Assembly (NCBI GenBank): GCA_003116975.1 | Contig: BGKB01000023.1 | Coordinates: 248,001 to 312,000, forward strand | DNA length: 64,000 nucleotides | DNA from: Aurantiochytrium sp. KH105 | Lineage: Eukaryota > Sar > Bigyra > Thraustochytrida > Thraustochytriidae | Reading direction: 5' to 3' | Shown: positions 38,393 through 48,454 of the stretch, in pieces | How the letters are laid out: every line of letters starts with the position of its first letter | How positions within the stretch are numbered: the stretch's first letter is position 1 | The notes under the pieces: model-generated | The model's input: the letters and a program-made list of their open reading frames with translations, nothing else | Database searches by the model: none | What the model was told of the DNA's origin: nothing | Translations under genes and position numbers: made by a program

Positions 38393-39574
38393 TCAAAACG
38401 ACACATAGTCGCTCATCCCATCCTTGGCGTCGCGTTTTACATGCTCGTGGGGGAATCGTCTGCCGCACCCGGGTCGATCGCAGAATGCCTCATCTTCGTC
38501 GTCATCGTTCGTGCCCGCACCGTGGTGTCGGGCACGCTCGTTCTCTGCCGTAAGAGTATGCAGAAGCCACTGCGCCAAGGACTCGATCGCACCAGGGTCC
38601 TGCGCGATCTTCTTGCGCGGGAGAAGCGCCATGGGACGGTGGTTTGCGCTGGAAATGGCCAGGACACAAGGTAGGTCCTCGTCGTCGCGGAGACGGCCGC
38701 CATTCAAGGATGCTGCAGCTGCGCGAAGCGGGTGGTCCTGGGAGAGCAGCGCCCCGGGCGTGCGTGCTGCTGCAAATGCGTTCTGCGTCTGTACAATCCG
38801 CAGCAGCGCGTCGTGCGCGCTCTGCGCAAGCATGTCGCTTGTATAGCGGTTGTCACCCTCGGCACTCTCGTAATCCGTAATGAGGAGGAGTCGCGCCTGG
38901 AGAAGGTTCGACGCAGGGCGATCACTGTTTTGCTGATCCGAAGACGCAGACGCAGCGGTTTGAAACCAGGCTTGTAGAGAGGCAGGCGAGGATAATATAG
39001 AAACAGATTTTGCGCGTTCATTGCTGTGTTCTGCAAGGCGGACTTGGGCGAGTTGCTGCAGCACGTCGTCGTCGCCCTCCCATTCCGCGAGGAGGGCGTC
39101 GATCTCGGCATCCGAGTCGTCATCTTCTTCGGCATCTTGCGCTGTTGGAGTACTTTGCGATCCAGCGTCATGGTCATGTGTGCAGGGGGCAGATGCTACC
39201 CAATCGTGCACTGATTGTGTTTTTGCGGGGGGCGCGGCAAGAACGACGACCTCGCGAGCTTCGCGCTCCGCTTTTGCCACGGGGTCGACACGACGCAGAC
39301 TCTCGTTGAGCTCGTTCCATTTGCGGTTATCCTCGAGCTCTTTGATGCAGCATTGCGCAAGACCCGGGTCCACAAAGCCGTCGGCCTCGTCAATGTAAGG
39401 GTTCCCAGTACCACCGTGGCCGCAGCAACCGTCGTGAGCGTGGTCGTTGTCGCCGCAGCTGTCGCTGCCGCACGTCGGGCCACCTTTGCTGAGCCCTCCG
39501 TACAGGCGCGTATTGAGGTCCTGCTGCTCGCGCTGCAGGCCTGCGAGGGCCATCTCTGGCCGTGGCGTCGTCAT
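38393..39574 (-). CDS. Unknown Cys/His-rich protein, about 393 aa
   Basis: Family not recognised. From ATG 39574 the protein has a Cys/His cluster CGSDSCGDNDHAHDGCCGHG near residues 33-52, then CCIKELEDNRKWNELNESL, a central CTHDHD, and an acidic segment AEEDDDSDAEIDALLAEWEG. A mixed alpha/beta region follows with LPCVLAISSANHRPMALLPR, which faintly recalls a thioredoxin-like strand pair. The C-terminal CDRPGCGRRFPHEHV has four potential metal ligands (C-x4-C-x4-H-x-H). Metal binding is an inference from ligand spacing. No signal peptide or membrane segment. The frame extends upstream to a GTG at 39670 without an ATG. Single exon, converging with AP3M. Confidence 0.7.
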   Translation of the reverse strand: MTTPRPEMALAGLQREQQDLNTRLYGGLSKGGPTCGSDSCGDNDHAHDGCCGHGGTGNPYIDEADGFVDPGLAQCCIKELEDNRKWNELNESLRRVDPVAKAEREAREVVVLAAPPAKTQSVHDWVASAPCTHDHDAGSQSTPTAQDAEEDDDSDAEIDALLAEWEGDDDVLQQLAQVRLAEHSNERAKSVSILSSPASLQAWFQTAASASSDQQNSDRPASNLLQARLLLITDYESAEGDNRYTSDMLAQSAHDALLRIVQTQNAFAAARTPGALLSQDHPLRAAAASLNGGRLRDDEDLPCVLAISSANHRPMALLPRKKIAQDPGAIESLAQWLLHTLTAENERARHHGAGTNDDDEDEAFCDRPGCGRRFPHEHVKRDAKDGMSDYVSF

Positions 39575-41256
39575 GGTGCGCTCGACTCGCCACGCCGTGT
39601 CTTCGGACGGTCCGCGCGTGCTCGTGCGCTCTTGCGTCTTTGGGCCGGCCGGTCCATCGTAGCAACTCACTCATTCATCCTCCCTTCTCGATCGATCGCC
39701 AAAACGCGTTGCGGACGTTTCAGTTTCGTTAATTCAACCCCCATTTATGCGCCGTTTCATCTCTTCCGCGTTCCCCCCGCCCCCTCGGGAAAACTCCAGC
39801 TCCCGCGTTTTCCCTGCTGTGGTCTCTCGCTACCCGCACGATCGCGCGTGACGGTACTGCGTTAAGCTGGGTCGCCAGGGGGTACTTTGCGTGTCCTAGC
39901 GATCCAGCGCGGGCCGCCGGTACTTCCGATTATACCCCGGCAGGTGCGCCTAGTAGGCTAGTGTCTGTCGCAGCTGCAGGCGATGAACGCGGCACGCGCT
40001 CGCTCCGCGGCCGTAGGTACCTGCAGCTGCGAAGCCGCAGCCGGGCGAGGCCAGCGGCAGCCGATGGGCTCGCGGGCCGTCGCTGAAGCGGGCCGAGGGC
40101 GCGCGCCTGCAGCAGCACCAGCAGCTCCAGCTCCAGCTCCAGCACCAGCACCAGCGGAGCGGGAGGAGCCGGGAGGAGCCTGAGGGCGGGGCCTGGCATT
40201 TTTTAGGTGCACACCCCCCGCGTTGAGATGGCCGCAGGTAGAAGTACCCTAAACGCCGGCTACCGCCTCTCTCCGCGCTGGTCGGTCCTCTTTTTTCTCT
40301 CCTTTTCTTCTTTCTCCACCGTGCGCGCGCTGCTTATCTTGCGTGCAGAGCTTGCTTGACGAGGGAGGAGGCGCCGCGACCATAACTCGAACGCCCGCTC
40401 CCTCGAGACCAGCAGGAGACGGAGACGCTCCTCGATCCAAGGTACGTGCATCCCGGCCGTCGCGCGGGCGGCAGGCGGGCGGGCGGGCGCGCAAGGCGTG
40501 CGTCCGTCTAGGTCTGTCTGCCCCGTCGGCACGAAACTCGCGAGAGATAGTTGGTCAGGCATCCTGGTTACCCCGCTCCCTCCCTCCCTCCCTCCCTCCT
40601 TCCCTCGCTCGCTCGCCTCGCGCTCCTCGAGCCTTGAAACCCGCGTTCGTGCCTCGCTCGCTCGCCCGCTCGCCCGCGGGCTCGTGGCCGCCGAGGACGA
40701 CGCCCACGAGGACGACGAGAACGCCGACAAGGACGACGACGATATGGCCGGCCTGCGGCACGTGCTGCACCGTGCGCCGCGAGGGGGAAAGGGAATCTCG
40801 CTCGACGCCGCCGCGGTCGAGGGACTTGCGTGCTGGACACAGATGACCGACCTTCTCCTTCTCCTTCTCCGACGATGGGCGAGCACGAGCACGCGGACGG
40901 GGCTGGAGGAGGAGGCGGATTGGCTTTGTGCGGTGTGCGATGCGCACTCGCGCGTCCAGCGCCACTCCAACCGGATGCCTCAAGAGGGATGGAGGCTGGG
41001 AGAGCGGCGGGAAGAGGAAGGGCCGCGGCGGAGAGAACGGGGGAGGAGGAGGGCTGAAAGACGGAGAGAGAGACAGACAGGCCGGCTGCCGGCCTGGCTG
41101 GCTGGCTGGCTGGCTGGCTCGGCGTAGGAGTAAGATCACGGATGACTGACGTTACATTACATCCCGGTGCACCTACCTGGTATACAGTACCGGAAAAGAA
41201 AAGAACTCGGAGGTGGACGTTTCCTTCGACCAAGCTCAACACAACTAGCTAGCAAG
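39575..41256. other. Long GC-rich divergent interval upstream of tetraspanin
   Basis: 1.7 kb between head-to-head genes. It contains GCACCAGCAGCTCC-type repeats near 40108-40160, (CTCC)n at about 40571-40600 and (CTGG)n at about 41090-41118. Many overlapping ORFs exist on both strands but are rich in Ala/Arg/Pro/Ser and carry no motif. I see no gene. Confidence 0.5.
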
Positions 41257-42063
41257 ATGGGTTGCTGCTCCGAGGCCTCCCGAAAGTACCTCTTGGCCAT
41301 CAACACGTTCTTGTGCGTCCTCGGCCTGGCGATCCTCGGCCTCGGCGTCTACGCCGTTGTAGAGTACAAGGATGTCCTCGACAACATCAACTCGGTCGCC
41401 CCGTATGGCGGTGTCATCGTGGGCGCTCTCATCTTCATTGTGGGTATCCTCGGCTGCTTCGGCGTGCGCAACCAGAACAAGCCGGCCCTCGTCGTGTTCT
41501 GGGTCGTTATGACCTTTGCCACCATTGTCGTGCTCGCGCTCGGCTCTGCTCTCATCCTCTACCTCGGCCTTCTCGATGACATCGACAACAACAACGCTAC
41601 CATTGACGAGGCTGCTCAAAAGGTGAACGACTTCGAGATGGCCGTCTACGACCAGTGCTGCGTTCCGGACTACACCACCGATGAGGCCCCTCTCTGCGCT
41701 GACGTGAACAGGACCTATGCCTGCGTCTACGACGAGACCTCCTTTGAGGACATCCATGTTGGCGACAGCTTTTGCAACGCCCTCGAGCAGACTACGATCG
41801 ATGATGTCACGGTGGTGAGCTCGGCCGGCGGCTGCTCGAGCCCTGTGGTCTTTCACGAGTTGTTCTCGACCTTCCTCAACGACAACCTTCTCCCCGTTGG
41901 CATCACTCTTATCGTGCTTGCCGTCATTCTCCTCATCGCGCTCATTGCCACCTGCGTCATCATCTGCACGAACCGCTACGACTACGACAAGGAGTACCGC
42001 GCCCGCGTGCAGCAGCAGGAGGCCGGCGTTGTCACTGGCACCCAGCCCACCACGTACAACTAA
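41257..42063 (+). CDS. Tetraspanin-like four-helix membrane protein, 268 aa
   Basis: Four hydrophobic helices at about 12-34, 50-69, 78-104 and 222-248. A short first loop and a large second loop of about 115 residues carry Cys pairs (DQCCVPDY, then single Cys at PLCADV, YACVYD, SFCNAL and GGCSS). This is the tetraspanin plan. The diagnostic CCG is CCV here, so assignment rests on topology and Cys pattern. Two N-glycosylation sequons (NNAT, NRT) lie in the large loop, which is therefore external. The N-terminal MGCC offers acylation sites. Tetraspanins organise membrane microdomains. The C-terminus is cytosolic and ends PTTYN. ATG 41257 is chosen because the 30 codons before it are in the leader. 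Confidence 0.85.
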   Translation: MGCCSEASRKYLLAINTFLCVLGLAILGLGVYAVVEYKDVLDNINSVAPYGGVIVGALIFIVGILGCFGVRNQNKPALVVFWVVMTFATIVVLALGSALILYLGLLDDIDNNNATIDEAAQKVNDFEMAVYDQCCVPDYTTDEAPLCADVNRTYACVYDETSFEDIHVGDSFCNALEQTTIDDVTVVSSAGGCSSPVVFHELFSTFLNDNLLPVGITLIVLAVILLIALIATCVIICTNRYDYDKEYRARVQQQEAGVVTGTQPTTYN

Positions 42064-42487
42064 ATTTAATCCACGAAGGTGTAGGGCCACAACATCACGG
42101 GGTCGTGAATGGACCTTTTCTCTTTCTACTGCCCGTCTACTGTCTCAAAAGAGAGCAGTGCTTCTACCGTGGGTGGCCTCCATCCCTAGCCCTTTTGATC
42201 ACTGTTCGCGTCACCCATTTCTTTTGGCGTTTTGTTTCACCTTTGCTTTTCCAATTTTTTCTTCTTGCTCTACTCGTAGGCGCAGAGGGCCTAAGCTTAC
42301 TCTACTCGCTCCTAAATCTTGTTGGACTTTCACAAAGCAAGCTTGCTTGCTCTCTTGCTTGCTTGCTAGGTTCTGCCTCTGTCGAAGCTCTCCTAAAGTT
42401 GTCTCCACAATCTCATCTGGCAGCCCCTACAGGAGATGCACCAATCAGGAATCACAGAAACCTGTTAATGGTTTGCTGCAGCTGCTC
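42064..42487. other. Tetraspanin 3'UTR and pseudouridine synthase promoter
   Basis: 424 bp between two rightward genes. The frame of the downstream gene is open through it without a suitable ATG context. Contains CTTGCTTGC repeats at about 42340-42370. No gene. Confidence 0.45.
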
Positions 42488-43816
42488 ATGGCGAAGAAAC
42501 GCAAAATTTGCATTGTCTGCTCGCACGTGCATCCGAGCACCGCGGACGTACAGGACCTCGTTGCTGCCGCCGCCGCCAAAGCCGCTCAGGCCGCCCAGGT
42601 CGCTCACGCCGATCGAAGTGAAGATGCTGCTTTGGAGAAGAGGCAGGAGCAAGTGGCCCTGGGCCACCAAGCGGTGAACGAGGTTGCCCAGACCAGCGGC
42701 GCCCACACGCGGCATCAAGACCGTGTGCAGGTGCGCGCACTCGTTGCGTACGACGGGAGACACTTTCATGGCTTTCAACGAACGTTGTTCTCGGGCGTCT
42801 GGGAGCTGCGTACAGTGCAAGGTGCCATCGAGGAGGCCTTTGCTCAAACGCTGGGCCTTTTGGACGACAACTCTACAATCGTTGGCAGCATCTTTACACA
42901 TGATCGCGTTGCTGATGATAGCGAACTACTAGCTCTTGGACCCCGATTCGGGCACGCCTTGCCTCAATTTTCATTAAGTGCCACGAGTCGAACAGATGCT
43001 GGCGTTAGCGCCGCGCAGCAGATTATTTCGCTCTGGCTACCTCGCTCCGAGGCGCAAGATCTCCACGGCCTTCGCGCTGCCGTGCAGACTCGCCTGGGGC
43101 CTCAGAGGATTCATCTCCAGAGTATTGAGCAAATTCAATACCACGACCAATGGACTGTCCAAGGATCTGTGCGCGGCAAGCGCTATAAGTACACGATATA
43201 CGATGGTCTCGCAGCCCCACCAGGAACTGAGTGCGCCTACTTTGACATGTACAACGCCGGTTTACGCGCAACGCGCAAGGACATGATTCGATCGCTCGAT
43301 AGTTGTGCCATGCACACCGCCGCCCAATGCCTCGCGGGCGGCGTGTACCGAAATTTTCGTCTCTTCACACGAAGCGCAAACAGGACTGGCCGTCTCACCT
43401 CACATCGCGTTTTGCATCGTATTCGCGTGCTACGCACAGCACGTGCAGATTCTGATGTCGATTTTTCGACGCAAAATGAACCCCAAGGCCATTTTGTGCA
43501 TATTGTAGTCGAAGGCGAGAAATTCCTCTATCTCATGGTTCGGTGCATTGCACAAGCGCTCATCGACATTGGACGCGACCGTCTTACGCCTTTGTCACTC
43601 GAAAAAGAAGGTCTTCATCCCCCAGAAGACGAGGACCGCATTCAGCGCGAACAGCTTGTCTTCAATGCAGCGCCTGCAAATGGTCTTACGTTAGTGCGTG
43701 TGTTCTATAGCAGCCCGCTTTTTGATGGTGCCGTCGCACAGTGGCCTCATGCGCGCGTGTTTCGTCCCGCTGAAGCCTACGTCGATGGCGTTATTCCTGC
43801 ACCGAAGTCGGGCTAG
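42488..43816 (+). CDS. tRNA pseudouridine synthase, TruA/PUS1-like, 442 aa
   Basis: Converts uridine to pseudouridine in tRNA. The N-terminal 80 residues are a low-complexity Ala/Gln leader (MAKKRKICIVCSHVHPSTAD). The catalytic domain starts VRALVAYDGRHFHGFQRTLF, the TruA N-terminal motif. The catalytic Asp lies in SATSRTDAGVSAAQQ. KRYKYTIYDG carries the conserved Tyr. GVYRNFRLF and EKFLYLMVRCIAQALIDIGR follow, and PANGLTLVRVFY is the C-terminal signature. All expected active-site elements are present. The target position (38-40 family, or PUS1/PUS3) cannot be assigned by eye. A mitochondrial or plastid signal is not obvious. Single exon. Confidence 0.92.
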   Translation: MAKKRKICIVCSHVHPSTADVQDLVAAAAAKAAQAAQVAHADRSEDAALEKRQEQVALGHQAVNEVAQTSGAHTRHQDRVQVRALVAYDGRHFHGFQRTLFSGVWELRTVQGAIEEAFAQTLGLLDDNSTIVGSIFTHDRVADDSELLALGPRFGHALPQFSLSATSRTDAGVSAAQQIISLWLPRSEAQDLHGLRAAVQTRLGPQRIHLQSIEQIQYHDQWTVQGSVRGKRYKYTIYDGLAAPPGTECAYFDMYNAGLRATRKDMIRSLDSCAMHTAAQCLAGGVYRNFRLFTRSANRTGRLTSHRVLHRIRVLRTARADSDVDFSTQNEPQGHFVHIVVEGEKFLYLMVRCIAQALIDIGRDRLTPLSLEKEGLHPPEDEDRIQREQLVFNAAPANGLTLVRVFYSSPLFDGAVAQWPHARVFRPAEAYVDGVIPAPKSG

Positions 43817-43848
43817 CATGGCTATGGTGCTATAATTATCTATTCATT

Positions 43849-43890
43849 GATCTCTCTCTCTCTGTATCTATCTCTCTCTCTCGCGCGCGC
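43849..43890. repeat. (TC)n / TCTA microsatellite
   Basis: Pyrimidine-rich CTCTCTCT runs, then a CGCGCGCG run, 35-75 bp after the pseudouridine synthase stop. Confidence 0.85.
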
Positions 43891-44047
43891 ATAAGGACAC
43901 CGCGTTGTGAAGCGTCTACTGCAACGCTTGCAGTTCCCACACGATTTTGCTTGCGCAGGATAATGACATTAAGCCATCAACACTCTACATGTTGACGGCA
44001 CTGCGCTAAGAGGTCTAGGAGTTGCAAGCTTGCATAAAACCTGCAAA

Positions 44048-44322
44048 ATGCTTGCATAAAGCTTGCATAAAGCTTGCATAAAGCTTGCATAAAGCTTGCA
44101 TAAAGCTTGCATAAAGCTTGCATAAAGCTTGCATAAAGCTTGCATAAAGCTTGCATAAAGCTTGCATAAAGCTTGCATAAAGCTTGCACAAAGCTTGCAT
44201 AAAGCTTGCATAAAGCTTGCACAAAGCTTGCATAAAGCTTGCATAAAGCTTGCATAAAGCTTGCATAAAGCTTGCATAAAGCTTGCATAAAGCTTGCATA
44301 AAGCTTGCATAAAGCTTGCATA
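44048..44322. repeat. 11-bp minisatellite, 25 copies
   Basis: Unit AAGCTTGCATA. From 44059 to 44322 are 24 head-to-tail copies, with one degenerate copy in front (ATGCTTGCATA). Only two copies differ (CACA for CATA, near 44190 and 44220). Looser copies start near 44027. Each unit contains a HindIII site. It lies in the interval where the pseudouridine synthase and TIR/TPR genes converge, 117 bp beyond the latter's stop, so it may be transcribed in the 3'UTR. Confidence 0.97.
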
Positions 44323-44438
44323 GACATGGAGTCCCCCTTACGAGTGCGCTTGTCTCTCGTATTCATCGAATTAGCGCAGCTGCTGCTACGAAAACTACGT
44401 TACTAAACAAAGACTTATACAACAATAACTTCTACATA

Positions 44439-46553
44439 TCAAATGTTTTGGCGCATGTAAGAACGCATGTTCGCCTTAGTCGCGGCCTTGGATGCTCTCG
44501 AGGAAAGCTCCTTCATGTAGCGTCGTGCCTTTTGCGAGGCAGCGTCGTGAGCACCAAGAGCCTCTTCATAAACCTCTACGGCTTGCTGCGCGAGCTCGAC
44601 AGCGCTCACGATTTCCCGGCGCTCTTCGTAGACCTTTGCAATAAGAATCAACGTCTTGGCAACGTCATGATGCCGCTTGCCGAGCACTTTACGACGCATG
44701 GACAGAACTTTTGCAAGGGTGTCAAGCGCCTTGTCTGAATCGCCCGCCTTGAGATGCACCCCGGCCACTTTCACAAGAACGTCTGCAACTTGCGTCGAGT
44801 TCTTCCCGTGCACCTCGCGCAAAATGTCGAGGACCTTTTCGTAATATTCAAGAGCGAGCACGTGCTCGTCCTGGCGCATGTACATGATGGCCATGTTCTG
44901 CAGGGTTTCGGCAGTCTCCAAGCTGCTCTCGCCCTCGGTTTCTTGCAAAATGTCGAGCGCCTCCCCAGAGAGCCTGAGCGCCTCAACGAAGTCGCCCTGC
45001 TCTGCATAGCAATTTGCAATATTGTTCAAAACTCGCGCCACCTCGTGATGACGCGGTCCGTTGTTCGCTTCGACCACGGCTAAGTCTTCCCGGAAAAGCT
45101 CCAGGGCCTCATCGTACTTTCCAAGGTGTCGAAGTACCGACGCCATTGAGTTGCAGGCAGCGCCATAATTGACGTCCTCCGTGCCGCGCGTTCGCTTGTA
45201 AACTTGACGACAGATGCGAAAGTAGTTGAGCGCATTGTGGTACTCGCCAATCTGGCGAAGGAAGCGTCCCGCATTTGCAAGCATGTACGCAAAAGATTCG
45301 TCCTCCTTGGTATCAATGCATGCTTCGCGCGTTCTGCGCACGGTTGCTTCAATATCGCGCATGAGCCAGCGCTTGAATCGGGACTGAATTGCCCGTTTGA
45401 TGGTGGAGAATCCGCCGCGTACTTGGTTCATTGTCTCCAACAGGTCTGCGAGATCTGCCCCGCTGGCACAATCGAGCGAGGGAATGCCCATTGACTCTAC
45501 GGCCCTGAGAAGTGAGATTCCGCTGTCGGTCTCCAGCCACTTGGCCGTGGACATTCTGCTTTCGGGCGCAAAGAGAACATGAAGCTCGCGGCCCCCAAGT
45601 GCGCCGACGTAAAGTTCCCAGACGCACCATGCTCGCGTGAGCGCCTGTGGAGCATCCCACGAGTCGACCACAAGTGCAGTGTTGTCGAATTTTTTCATTG
45701 CCGGAGCGAGGTTCGAAAGAAAAGCATTGTTGCGGCTCGCAACGAGCGTGCCGCCACTCTTGCGACCAAGCAGTTGCGATTGGTTGATGCAAAAGACATC
45801 GATCCATACGTACGCGCGCGACGAGGGGATGCCTTGGTCGGCAAAATGGTGCAAGAGGGCGTCGACGACTCCGTCCATTGTAGTGTCGTGCGCTGCGCTC
45901 ACATAGGTCCCGGTCGAGGCAGCCCCAACGGCCTCGGGAAGAAGCCAATCAGAAAAAAAGGATTGATCGTCTTGTGTGAGGGGAAGCACAATAAAGTTGC
46001 AAACGTCCTGTAAAGTCCACTCGCTGTGTGGTTTGGGTTCAAGCTGCGATTCGTCGGCCTCAATGGAACTGTTGCTCGTGCACCAAGGAGCGGAGACCAT
46101 ATACTTTTTTCCAATGACCTCGACGAGACCCACCGTGGTACCTGCGGGGATAGTGCTTTTGCCGATCGGCGTGCGCGTGACAAAGAGCTCGACTTGAGCT
46201 GCACGCAAGCCTTGAGTGACTTCTTGCCAGAGGCCAGCCAAAGTTCCCAGCTGAATGCTCGAGTATTTGACCAGATTGTTGCTGTGATCATCCTTGCTTT
46301 TGAGACTGAGACGTTTGCCGAGGCTCTTTCTTGATTGCGAAAAGCTCGATCGCCAAGACCCTCTACTTTTGCTCGAGAACGATGACCCGGAGCCCGTAGT
46401 GCTCAGCTCATGCTCGGTACCTGCCGTGTAGCTCGAAAGTTTTCTCACATCATGCTCGTCGAGGTCAACGAGCTCGATCTCGGGTGTACAGCTCGCCACG
46501 GTGCGCTGCACCGTGGGTACAAGAGGGGCCTCGACAGCAATGTTATTTCCCAT
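44439..46553 (-). CDS. TIR/HET-like domain fused to kinesin-light-chain-type TPRs, 704 aa
   Basis: The N-terminus MGNNIAVE offers Gly2 for possible myristoylation. A Ser-rich region follows (residues 45-90). Residues about 180-360 hold a domain with YVWIDVFCINQSQ near 245, FDNTALVVDSWDAPQAL, and TRAWCVWELYVGALGG near 304. That W-D-x-F-C-x-N-Q ... RAWCxWE pattern resembles TIR-like/HET-like domains seen in large protist and algal families. From about 400 to 680 are six or more TPR units of the kinesin-light-chain kind (EVARVLNNIANCYAEQGDFV, ETAETLQNMAIMYMRQDEHV, QVADVLVKVAGVHLKAGDSD). There is no NTPase between them, so it is not a full NLR. Role unknown; signalling or immune scaffold is a guess. 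Single exon. Confidence 0.8.
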   Translation of the reverse strand: MGNNIAVEAPLVPTVQRTVASCTPEIELVDLDEHDVRKLSSYTAGTEHELSTTGSGSSFSSKSRGSWRSSFSQSRKSLGKRLSLKSKDDHSNNLVKYSSIQLGTLAGLWQEVTQGLRAAQVELFVTRTPIGKSTIPAGTTVGLVEVIGKKYMVSAPWCTSNSSIEADESQLEPKPHSEWTLQDVCNFIVLPLTQDDQSFFSDWLLPEAVGAASTGTYVSAAHDTTMDGVVDALLHHFADQGIPSSRAYVWIDVFCINQSQLLGRKSGGTLVASRNNAFLSNLAPAMKKFDNTALVVDSWDAPQALTRAWCVWELYVGALGGRELHVLFAPESRMSTAKWLETDSGISLLRAVESMGIPSLDCASGADLADLLETMNQVRGGFSTIKRAIQSRFKRWLMRDIEATVRRTREACIDTKEDESFAYMLANAGRFLRQIGEYHNALNYFRICRQVYKRTRGTEDVNYGAACNSMASVLRHLGKYDEALELFREDLAVVEANNGPRHHEVARVLNNIANCYAEQGDFVEALRLSGEALDILQETEGESSLETAETLQNMAIMYMRQDEHVLALEYYEKVLDILREVHGKNSTQVADVLVKVAGVHLKAGDSDKALDTLAKVLSMRRKVLGKRHHDVAKTLILIAKVYEERREIVSAVELAQQAVEVYEEALGAHDAASQKARRYMKELSSRASKAATKANMRSYMRQNI

Positions 46554-48454
46554 GACGCCAGAGTTGCTCGCTTGCTTGCTCGCTTGCTTGCGACCTTTGC
46601 CTTTAGAGAGACGTGTGTCCCTTGGCGTGCGAGTGCGCCAGCCGTGCCCGCTTCACGTTATGCTTGTTGCTCGCGAACGAACGGGCGGCCGCGAGGCCGA
46701 GAGGCCGACTTGTCTACTTTGGGCTTACTTTAGTTTGGCTTCACGCTCGCCGTCGCCGTTCCTGTTGGAGTCGTGGCAATGATGATGGTGGTGGAGGTGG
46801 TGGTGGTGGCGCTTGCCGAGCAGCTTTGTGCAGCGTCGAGGAGCGGCGAGCAAGCAACCTGCCAGGACGTGCGTCTCGAGTTTGAGTTCTCGTCCTCGAC
46901 GCGACCCGCTGTCGGCCGCGCCGGGCTGCTCGGGCCGGGCCAGTCCGTGCGGATCGACTGCTCACCAGGCCCTCATGTCGCGCATCGTTTTCGCTGCTTC
47001 CTGCGCCTTCCCGTCGCAGCAGCCTGCTTACTCCGCCTGACTTCACAGTGTTAGAAGCTCATCCACTAAGACGCTCTCGTTCTGTCTGAGTGTGCAGCGC
47101 GTGCAGAGCGCGAGCCACACAAAGTGCGCGGCGCCTCGACACAGTCGTATTCCCTACCCCACAGAAGATGCGGTCGAGCGCCTTCTACGACAGGTCATAT
47201 TGCTGATATTGGAAGTTTTTGGGGGGTACGAAACGTCTTTTGACGCGTCGCGGCCGGCCTGGGATATTTCTGACGTGTCAGTCATCTCATGGCATGACCA
47301 CTGCCAGCTGCAGCTGCAACTGACAGAACAAACCAACGGTCAGTGGTTTGATAGCTTGGGCTTAGTCTTCACAGCTCGTTCGATGGGCCAAACACACAGC
47401 ACTCTTTTGCGTGTAAAGATCCCTTGTTTTGCTGGGTGCCTCGGCTGCGGCTTGCGTGAGCGAGCGAGGCCTGGCGCACGTTTTGGGCAAGAGGAACCAA
47501 ATCGAAACGAAAACACTCCCTGGCTGGCAGCACAAATCGGAGTTAGGGCAGAAGAAATATACTATCTTGAAAACCCTTGGTTGGCGCTCGCCTCCTGCAT
47601 CTTGAGCAGGACGCCACATCGAAGACCGGAGATGCGGAGCCGCGCCACGTGACACACGCCGACCCGCGGCGGCCGTGGCCAGTGCTGGGCGTCGGCGCTA
47701 TTCTCTTTCCCGATCACTCGTGCTTCTTTAGAAAAGCGAAGCCGCGTTTTCGCGAGGCACGGCAAGTTGGAACCCCGGACGCGGGGTTGACGCGACGATT
47801 GGCTGGCGAGCAGGCGCGCGGGCGGGCTGCTTGACTAACATAACAGTAAGCCTGAGCTACGTGCGCTCTCTCGGCCGAGCCCGAAGTTACGACAAGCGCA
47901 GCAAGCAGGCCACCCTGGACGCCGTCTTTGCAATGAGTGGACACCAGCGTTTGCAAGCCCACAGGGAGATTCCAAAAGTGCAGCCAAACATGCAGAAAAA
48001 AGGCCTTCCTCCGACCGGGTGGTCCTTGGGATGGGACCTGAGAACGTGGCCGCATGCGTCCTTGACTTTTTTCCGCGTTCCCCTGAAATCAATTCATGCC
48101 ATCAGCGACTCGCATACAGACCCGGGAGATTCTGAAAGGCCAGGTCTCGTCCAAGATTCACCTTTTCTTTCTCCTTTTAGACGACAAAGGGCCAAGCGCT
48201 TGAGAGCACGGCGGGAAGTCAAGCGTTATTCTTTCGATTAGTACGTCGAAGAGCTCGCGACCCGCATAGCAACGGCCGGCCTCCTTGCGATGGGTTATCG
48301 ATCGAAGTTTGCATTCGTTTTTCTTTCATAGAAGTCAACAAGTCAAATTGGGGGCCACGAGAGGGGCGAGAGCACAAGTGTGCGTGATCGATCAAGCCAT
48401 GAACAAACATGAATACTGAAATGTCAGAAAAGAAGAACCCCGTTTCCAACAAAC
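46554..48454. other. 1.9 kb gap between TIR/TPR gene and the next leftward gene
   Basis: Begins with (TTGC)n-type repeats at 46565-46592, then a GGTGGTGG run at 46790-46810, then mixed sequence. Frames of 100-186 codons exist on both strands (for example 47092-47652), but their composition is not protein-like and no motif is seen. I record no gene. Confidence 0.5.

Noticed and set aside
41897-42487. Long N-terminal extension of the pseudouridine synthase frame
   Set aside because: It overlaps the tetraspanin coding region in another frame and is not conserved-looking; the TruA motifs begin well after ATG 42488.
43969-44366. Three overlapping minus-strand ORFs of 94-129 codons with MQALCKLYASF repeats
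   Set aside because: They are translations of the 11-bp minisatellite in different frames, not a conserved protein.
47092-47652. Plus-strand ORF of 186 codons in the 46.5-48.4 kb gap
   Set aside because: No motif, no homologue I recognise, poor composition, and it overlaps ORFs of equal quality on the other strand.
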